Positions 1-5,163 of a stretch of 5,163 nucleotides of DNA are shown one piece after another. The stretch covers positions 1-5,163 of the forward strand of contig CASFUI010000160.1 of NCBI GenBank assembly GCA_949297565.1. The letters run 5' to 3'. Made by a program: the position numbers and the translations under genes. How positions within the stretch are numbered: position 1 is the stretch's first letter; every line of letters begins with the position of its first letter. Origin of the DNA: an uncultured Eubacteriales bacterium. Lineage in GTDB: Bacteria > Bacillota > Clostridia > Lachnospirales > Lachnospiraceae. Under the pieces are notes generated by a model. It worked only from the letters and a program-made list of their open reading frames with translations, was not told the origin of the DNA and did not search any database.

Positions 1-2666
1 ATATGTTTGCGGTCATCAGGATGAACTGTCTGATAAAACTCTTCCGGCGCAATAGTAAGCTGCCTTTCCTGAGGGTTTTCATCCGTTGTGGAGACAGTAC
101 AAATTTGATTTTCCGGATTGTACCTCCAATGCGTAATCTGACTGTTCTCTCTCTGCCAGTACATCAGTCCGGCGTTGACGAATGTGGAATTACGCATCAT
201 TCTCAGATCCGTTGCCTCCATGAACGTCATTATAATTCCCTCAACCGAATTGTAATCTGTTCTGTACGGACGGATGCGAACAAGCCAGTACCTTCCTCCC
301 GGCTCCGAAATCTCCCTGTCAAGAGGCTGACGCGTATCAAAAACAGTCTTAACATCCTCCTGCCAGTTAGGATAAGTAGCCATAAGAGACAGATGTGAAA
401 TCGGACGTCCCACATCCACATCCATAATATTGGTAATCTTAGGAACCATAGGCGTAATCTTGCGTATACGGAACTCGTCGTCCAGATATATAGCACCTAC
501 CTCAACATTGTCAAGAAGATTATCCATATCGGCATTCGCGTGGGTCATCTCATCCAGCTTTGACTGATACTCGGAGTTAACAGTGTACAGCTCTTCGTTC
601 ACAGACTGTAATTCCTCATTAGTACTTTGAAGCTCTTCATTTGCGGCAACCAGTTCCTCATTAGTGCTCTGAAGCTCCTCATTTGCAGTTTCCAGTTCTT
701 CAATCGTCGTCTGCAAATTCTCCCTTGTAATACGCAGTTCCTCTTCTAAATCTGCAATTCTCTCTCCTGATATAAGTCTCTCATTTTCCTCAGGAAGATC
801 ATCATTATCCGAAATATCCTGTATTTCAAATGTAAGAAGATAAAATATTGACTTCATTACCTCGAGACGGTAGCCGCAGAGAATAATATTCTGTTCCGTA
901 AACTGCGGAAGCCCTGCCGCACAGATTGCCGAAGCCTCCGACTCTCCTCCTTTAAGTCTCCTTATAATACCGTTGACGAAAATGCCGAGCCCATGAGGCA
1001 GATTAGAGAAAATATTCTGGCTAAAAAGCCCCTGCCTGAACTGGAGAATATGATTTATATTCTTTCCCGTATATATGATATTATCATTCTCATTCACAAT
1101 AACAGCAGGCGGAGTAATCGCCGAGAACGCCTTCTCAATTATTTTTTCAATCGATATTCCTCTCTCTCCGTGCTCACGCCCGCGGAAATTCTGTATGGCA
1201 TAATTGCCGTAGACGCCAAACGGCATTCCCATTGCCGGAAGCCCTTCTGATATCTCCTTCTTCTGGTAAATCTTAAATTTCCTGCTCTTTGACTGAAATG
1301 CATTGTTCATGTCTCCGATTGATTCACTGTTGCCCATAAAAAGGTACCCGCTCGGATTAAGCGAATAATAAAACCTGCACAGCAAATTCTGCTGAACAAC
1401 CTGCTTTAAGTATATAAACAGATTGCGGCAGACAAGAAGATCAAGCTTGGAAAACGGAGGATCCATAAGCACATCATGCACTGAAAAAATAATCTTTTTT
1501 CTAATCTGTGAGATTACCTTATATCCTCCCTCTACCTTTGTAAAATACTTTTGAAGAAATTCCTGCGGAATCGCCGAGACGACGCTTTCCGCGTATATTC
1601 CGGCGCTTGCAATATTAAGCGCGCTCTGATCAATATCCGTAGCAAAAATTTTAAAATCTTTATCTATATGATTTCTCTCCAGAAAATCAGCCATTAACAT
1701 TGCCAGCGTGTAGGCCTCCTCACCGGTAGAACATGCAACCGACCATATACGATAACCGGTTTTCTGCGGCTCAAGCGCCGGAATTACATGGTTTTGAAGA
1801 TACTCAAACGCATCCTTATCCCGGAAAAAGCCCGTGACACCGATTAAAAACTCTTTCAGAAGACTTTCCTTTTCCTGTGACGAACTGGCAAAAAAACTGT
1901 AATAATCCGCAAAAGAATGGAACTGCTTGATACTTACCCTGCGCTCCAGACGTCTCCTGATAGTCTGTTCCTTATAATCAGTAAAATCAATTCCGCTGCG
2001 CTCCTTTAACGTATCAAGTATTTTCCGGAAAGCTTCCTCCTCCTCAAGCTCCTCCTCTATCGGCTCCTCCTTTCCAAAAGGATGCTTAATGTAAGAGTTC
2101 ATCGCAGCCCCCATAAGTGACGGCGCCAGTATGTAATCCGCAAGACCTGTCTGAATTGCATTCATGGGCATACTGTTAAAGGTTGCTGTATCCGGCTCCT
2201 GCACCATAACCATTCCGCCGTTTTCCTTTACATACCGTATTCCCAGAGTCCCGTCACTGCCCGCACCGGAAAGTACTACCGCAATAGCATACTGTCCGCA
2301 TTCTTCCGACAGAGATTTAAAGAAAATATCAATTGCAAGATTCACATGATTTGTCCGTCCCTGATCGCTTAGCATCAGGCACCCGTCTTTTATCGTCATC
2401 TCTTTTTTAGAAGGAATAAGATATACATGATTAGGCTTGACCTCTGTCCCGTCCTCTACAATCATAACCGGCATATCCGTGCATTTTGACAAAAGTTCAT
2501 CCATTATACTCTTATAATCAGGTGATAAATGCTGTATTACCACATAAGCCGCACCTATGTCATTAGGCATTTCCTTAAAGTACTCCTGAAGCGCTTCAAG
2601 TCCGCCCGCCGACGCACCGATACCCACCACATAAAACTTTTTATTTTCTGTGTCCTGATTTCCCAT
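1..2666 (-). CDS. CheB-CheR fusion protein with PAS domains, apparently catalytically intact; C-terminus beyond the window
   Basis: The frame is open from ATG at 2666 to the left edge (888 residues, no stop). Order: CheB methylesterase, residues about 11-200, with the catalytic triad in place: Ser19 in GIGASAGG, His46 in VIQHLSP, Asp138 in LSGAGSDGT. A Glu-rich linker (about 200-210) follows, then CheR methyltransferase (about 210-470) with an RRRLERR segment, LIGVTGFFRD, the SAM loop ACSTGEEAY (311-319), FATDID and DPPFSKLDLLVCRN. Next come a PAS-like domain (about 505-615), a coiled coil of repeated NEEL heptads (about 635-717), a PAS domain (about 718-815), and the start of another PAS (WRYNP, then VHPDDR) cut by the edge. 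Family knowledge: CheR methylates and CheB demethylates receptor glutamates. Fusions like this lack the CheB receiver domain and are thought to serve signalling outside classical chemotaxis. The cytoplasm is likely, as I see no signal peptide or membrane segment. The start is chosen from the AGGAG site 9 nt upstream. The output domain, if any, is not visible. Target proteins are unknown. Confidence 0.93.
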   Translation of the reverse strand, partial: MGNQDTENKKFYVVGIGASAGGLEALQEYFKEMPNDIGAAYVVIQHLSPDYKSIMDELLSKCTDMPVMIVEDGTEVKPNHVYLIPSKKEMTIKDGCLMLSDQGRTNHVNLAIDIFFKSLSEECGQYAIAVVLSGAGSDGTLGIRYVKENGGMVMVQEPDTATFNSMPMNAIQTGLADYILAPSLMGAAMNSYIKHPFGKEEPIEEELEEEEAFRKILDTLKERSGIDFTDYKEQTIRRRLERRVSIKQFHSFADYYSFFASSSQEKESLLKEFLIGVTGFFRDKDAFEYLQNHVIPALEPQKTGYRIWSVACSTGEEAYTLAMLMADFLERNHIDKDFKIFATDIDQSALNIASAGIYAESVVSAIPQEFLQKYFTKVEGGYKVISQIRKKIIFSVHDVLMDPPFSKLDLLVCRNLFIYLKQVVQQNLLCRFYYSLNPSGYLFMGNSESIGDMNNAFQSKSRKFKIYQKKEISEGLPAMGMPFGVYGNYAIQNFRGREHGERGISIEKIIEKAFSAITPPAVIVNENDNIIYTGKNINHILQFRQGLFSQNIFSNLPHGLGIFVNGIIRRLKGGESEASAICAAGLPQFTEQNIILCGYRLEVMKSIFYLLTFEIQDISDNDDLPEENERLISGERIADLEEELRITRENLQTTIEELETANEELQSTNEELVAANEELQSTNEELQSVNEELYTVNSEYQSKLDEMTHANADMDNLLDNVEVGAIYLDDEFRIRKITPMVPKITNIMDVDVGRPISHLSLMATYPNWQEDVKTVFDTRQPLDREISEPGGRYWLVRIRPYRTDYNSVEGIIMTFMEATDLRMMRNSTFVNAGLMYWQRENSQITHWRYNPENQICTVSTTDENPQERQLTIAPEEFYQTVHPDDRKH
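603..686 (-). repeat. Two tandem imperfect 42-bp units encoding the NEELQSTNEEL coiled coil
   Basis: Read on the minus strand, 686-645 and 644-603 each encode ANEELQSTNEEL plus two further residues. The first 33 bases of the two units differ at only three third-codon positions. The repeat reflects two-heptad duplication in the coiled coil that separates the PAS-like domain from the following PAS in CheB-CheR fusions. A closely related stretch (LQSTNEELV) lies in the paralogue at about 3153-3175. It is therefore part of the coding region, not a mobile or intergenic repeat. Confidence 0.8.
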
Positions 2667-2675
2667 CCTTTATCA

Positions 2676-2680
2676 CTCCT
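2676..2680 (-). promoter_or_regulatory. Ribosome binding site of the downstream CheB-CheR gene, overlapping the upstream stop codon
   Basis: The minus strand reads TAGGAG, then nine bases (TGATAAAGG), then ATG at 2666. The AGGAG is a near-perfect Shine-Dalgarno sequence at good spacing and fixes the start of the downstream gene. The TAG stop of the upstream gene shares its A and G with the site, so ribosomes ending the first gene stop on top of the second gene's initiation region. This arrangement usually gives translational coupling. No promoter or terminator fits in the 12-nt gap, so the two genes are inferred to be one transcript. Confidence 0.85.
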
Positions 2681-5163
2681 ATCCATGTATTTTCTGTACC
2701 AACACTATGTATTCACTAATCGTTCCATTATTCTTATTAGGCAATATCTCAACCATTAGATACCTGCCTTTGTTCTTCACACGCCGAAACACCCTCTCTC
2801 CGTGTTCCGCTTTTTTAATATTCTCTGTCCATACCGCGCAATCTTCCTCAGGAAGTATATCTAAAATATTCTGTTCTAAATCCTGCTCTCCTATATCTAT
2901 AAGCTCCGGTATGCCTTTGGTGAATTTTTTTATACAAAATTCACAGTCCAGATATATAATTTCCATATCAAGAAGCTTATAAAGCTCCCGAATTTGAGAC
3001 GAAAGCCTGCTCGTTAGCGTCGCCCCCCCCCGATTAGTTTTGGCTAACTTCGTGTTTGCTTCCATAAGCTCTCCGTCCACTCTCGTCAGCTTCCTGTTCG
3101 TTGCCTCCAGCTCACCGTTTGCAACCTGAAGTTCATCATTAATAACTACAAGCTCCTCATTAGTACTCTGAAGCTTTTCATTGCTGATCTCGTACTTGCT
3201 TCTGACACTTTCCAGCTCCTCCAGAGCCTGCATCAAACTTTCCTGTGTAATCTTCAGTTCACGCTCAAGCTCTGCCTTCTCTTTGTCATCACATTTCACA
3301 TTGTGAACTGCATCCTTGTCTTCCTCAAACCAAATCAAATAATAATCAGATTCCGAAATAAACTTTCTTAAAACATGTATAATAAGACTGAAAGAATTAT
3401 TCTTCAACCTGACAGACTCTGTAGTCTCATCATCTTCTTTTTTCAGTTTTCTTATAATTGCATTGATATGAATACCGATTTCTCTGTCAATATTATCAAA
3501 TAAATTCTTTGAAAACTCTCCCGTCTTAAATTCGAGATATTTTCCGCCATTCTTTCCCGTATAAATAATTTCATACCTCTCATCGGTAATAATACAGGAC
3601 GGCATACTCGCAGCAAAAAGCTCTTCTATTACCTTTCCGGCAGTAAAGCTTTCCTTTTCCACATACACAGGTTTTAGGAAAGAAACGCCTCGTTCCTTTT
3701 TATAAATATTTTTATATCCGTCCAATACTGAAAACCAGCGGAAGACTTCCCTTATATCCTGTCTGTCTCCGAGCATCAAAAGCCCGTTTTGCTTCAACGC
3801 AAATGAAAATTTCTTAATAATATTTCTTCTGCCCCTAATTCTGAAAATATTCATGGCATTTCTGCATACGACAAGGTCAAGCCTCGCAAAAGGCGGATTT
3901 GTAATAATATCGTGCACCGAAAAGATAACCATATTTCGTATTTTCTGCCGTATAAGCCAACTGTCTCCGTCCCTCTGAAAATATTTTTTCTTCCATGTAT
4001 TCGGGATTTCCTCAAGCTCACTGTCATCATAACGCCCTTTAATAGCTGATGCAATAATTTCTTCCCTCATATCAGTTGCAAATATCTTAATGTTATTAAA
4101 CTTAACATTTAATTTCATTTCATCTGCAAGCATCATCGCTACCGCATAAACCTCAAGACCGTTTCCGCAGTCAGTTACCCATATACGAATTTCGGAAGCT
4201 TCATCGCTGATTTCAGGCAATATTCCCTTAAGCTCAAGCAAACCTGAGATGTCCGGAACATTTCGCCTCGCGTATTTCATAATGCTTTTTAACAGATTTT
4301 CCTGCTCCTCCTCCGATTCCTCCAAAAATTTAACATAAAAATCAGGCGGAGGCGTTGGTTGTCTGTATTTCATACACTCCCTGAAGCCGCTTATAACATA
4401 TTCCTCTTTAAAATCCTCCAACGGCAGCTCATTTTTTCTCTTTAGAGCTTTTATCACCTGCATATAATACTTTTCATCCATGAGAGCTAATACATTTTCA
4501 TCTGCTCCCAAAAATTTTCTTCTGACAAACATGGCCAGCCAATATCCCATAACCTCCGGCTCAAGAACGTGATTAAAAACGCTGCTGCCCGCCGCAGTCC
4601 ACATGTCCTGATTTGGAAGCCTTCTCTCAAGCTCACAGAGAATTGTCAGCCCTCCTGCCTTTTTAATAAGAGATATACCATATGCTTTCTCGTTTTTGCC
4701 TGACATTAATACCGCAGCCGTGTTTTTTCCGTACTCTTCCGCAAGCAATTGGAAGAATGAGTCAAATCCTCCACCATTGCTCTCCTGCTCCGTCACAAAA
4801 ATACAGTTTGGTACTATTTCATCATTTTCTAAATCAATCGGTACAACCGCGCGTCCCGAATACTGCCTTATCTTATCAACAGCCCATGTGTCAGCATCAT
4901 CTAACGCAATAACAAAGCTTACTCTGTAACAGTCATAAATATCCGAAGGCATTTCCTGAAAAAATTGCTTAAGTCTGTCTATATCGTTATTCAAAACTGC
5001 CACTCCCACAACAATCATTCCATCTTTTTCAATTAATCCCTGTGTGCCGTATATAAGCTCTTTCAGCTCACAGTCAAAAATTCTGGCAAGCTGCGCAAGA
5101 TTCTTTTTCGATGGCTCTGATAAACCATTCTCCCATTTAGATATTGACTGGCGGCTTATGTCA
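2679..5163 (-). CDS. XRE-type HTH fused to a degenerate CheB-CheR-PAS-coiled-coil-PAS protein (probable pseudoenzyme regulator); N-terminus beyond the window
   Basis: The frame is open from the right edge to TAG at 2681-2679: 48 codons before Met5018, then 779 residues (numbered here from that Met). The first 48 codons hold the recognition helix and C-terminal half of a Cro/C1 HTH (ISRQSISKWENG, LARIFD, LKELIYG), so DNA binding is likely. About ten residues later a CheB-like domain begins (1-190) and aligns along its length with the neighbour. Ser, His and Asp of the triad are replaced by about Leu9, Leu39 and Glu110, and a segment of about 20 residues is missing. The CheR-like part (about 195-440) has DCGNGLEVY (283-291) where the neighbour has ACSTGEEAY, and lacks the TGFFRD stretch, but keeps FATD and NPPFARLDLVVCRN. 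Then come a PAS-like domain (about 465-575), a coiled coil (about 590-680) and a short PAS (about 685-779). I infer a regulator built on a non-catalytic chassis. Residual SAM binding cannot be excluded. It lies 12 nt upstream of its intact paralogue. Met5018 has no well-spaced ribosome binding site, which favours the longer HTH-containing protein. Confidence 0.88.
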   Translation of the reverse strand, partial: DISRQSISKWENGLSEPSKKNLAQLARIFDCELKELIYGTQGLIEKDGMIVVGVAVLNNDIDRLKQFFQEMPSDIYDCYRVSFVIALDDADTWAVDKIRQYSGRAVVPIDLENDEIVPNCIFVTEQESNGGGFDSFFQLLAEEYGKNTAAVLMSGKNEKAYGISLIKKAGGLTILCELERRLPNQDMWTAAGSSVFNHVLEPEVMGYWLAMFVRRKFLGADENVLALMDEKYYMQVIKALKRKNELPLEDFKEEYVISGFRECMKYRQPTPPPDFYVKFLEESEEEQENLLKSIMKYARRNVPDISGLLELKGILPEISDEASEIRIWVTDCGNGLEVYAVAMMLADEMKLNVKFNNIKIFATDMREEIIASAIKGRYDDSELEEIPNTWKKKYFQRDGDSWLIRQKIRNMVIFSVHDIITNPPFARLDLVVCRNAMNIFRIRGRRNIIKKFSFALKQNGLLMLGDRQDIREVFRWFSVLDGYKNIYKKERGVSFLKPVYVEKESFTAGKVIEELFAASMPSCIITDERYEIIYTGKNGGKYLEFKTGEFSKNLFDNIDREIGIHINAIIRKLKKEDDETTESVRLKNNSFSLIIHVLRKFISESDYYLIWFEEDKDAVHNVKCDDKEKAELERELKITQESLMQALEELESVRSKYEISNEKLQSTNEELVVINDELQVANGELEATNRKLTRVDGELMEANTKLAKTNRGGATLTSRLSSQIRELYKLLDMEIIYLDCEFCIKKFTKGIPELIDIGEQDLEQNILDILPEEDCAVWTENIKKAEHGERVFRRVKNKGRYLMVEILPNKNNGTISEYIVLVQKIHG
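3023..3031 (-). repeat. G9 homopolymer inside the HTH-CheB-CheR-like gene
   Basis: Nine consecutive C on the plus strand read as nine G in the coding strand, spanning codons Arg663-Gly-Gly-Ala666 at the end of the coiled coil. At nine the frame continues into the last PAS domain. At eight it would stop within five codons (TAA directly after GRR). At ten it would stop after about 18 codons. The tract stands out in otherwise AT-leaning sequence. It could be a slippage site or a place where sequencing miscounts. Confidence 0.9.

Noticed and set aside
3..398. Plus-strand open frame of 131 codons
   Set aside because: It is antisense to the PAS region of the CheB-CheR gene, whose minus-strand frame matches known domains throughout. 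The plus-strand product has no recognisable motif.
993..1250. Plus-strand open frame of 85 codons
   Set aside because: It is antisense to the PAS-like domain of the CheB-CheR gene, with no recognisable domain.
2660..2690. Promoter or intrinsic terminator between the two genes
   Set aside because: The 12-nt gap holds only the ribosome binding site. I see no hairpin followed by a T run on the minus strand.
3023..3031. G9 tract as proof that the upstream gene is a pseudogene
   Set aside because: At the length shown the frame stays open and the following residues align with the PAS of the paralogue (LLD, IYLD, EF.I.K.T), so the gene is intact as sequenced.
4682..4929. Two overlapping plus-strand open frames
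   Set aside because: Both lie opposite the CheB-like domain and show no family resemblance. They are shadows of the minus-strand gene.
5016..5018. Met at 5018 as the true start of the upstream gene
   Set aside because: The frame is open further upstream and encodes a convincing HTH. The only AGGG-like stretch lies about 15 nt or more away, too far for a good ribosome binding site. An internal secondary start remains possible.

Overview
The window carries two large genes, both on the minus strand, both cut by a window edge, and separated by only 12 nt. Nearly every base is coding. By eye the moderately low GC (about 40-45%), the ATA/AGA/AAA-rich codons, the strong AGGAG ribosome binding site and a Cro/C1-type helix-turn-helix with the 'SRQSISKWENG' signature suggest a Firmicute, most likely a gut-type Clostridium relative (Lachnospiraceae-like). 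That assignment is inference.

Right part (5163 down to 2679): the upstream gene. Its frame is open to the right edge, and the 48 codons before the first visible Met encode most of a Cro/C1 (XRE) helix-turn-helix. The protein is therefore an HTH domain fused directly to a full-length but degenerate copy of a CheB-CheR-PAS-coiled-coil-PAS protein. The CheB-like part has lost all three catalytic residues. The CheR-like part has an altered SAM-binding loop but keeps the later 'NPPFARLDL..CRN' motif. A run of nine G in its coding strand sits at the end of the coiled coil. A change of one base there would remove the last PAS domain.

Left part (2666 down to beyond 1): the downstream gene, a CheB-CheR-PAS fusion that looks catalytically intact (Ser19, His46, Asp138; SAM motif 'ACSTGEEAY'). 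It is followed by a PAS-like domain, the NEEL-type coiled coil, a PAS domain and the start of another PAS domain that runs off the left edge.

The two genes are tandem paralogues. The stop codon of the first lies inside the ribosome binding site of the second, so they are probably co-transcribed and translationally coupled. The working picture (inference) is a paired system. An intact methyltransferase/methylesterase-type sensor is made together with a pseudoenzyme sibling that has gained a DNA-binding domain and kept the dimerising and sensing parts. No receptor, CheA, CheW or response regulator is visible in the window.
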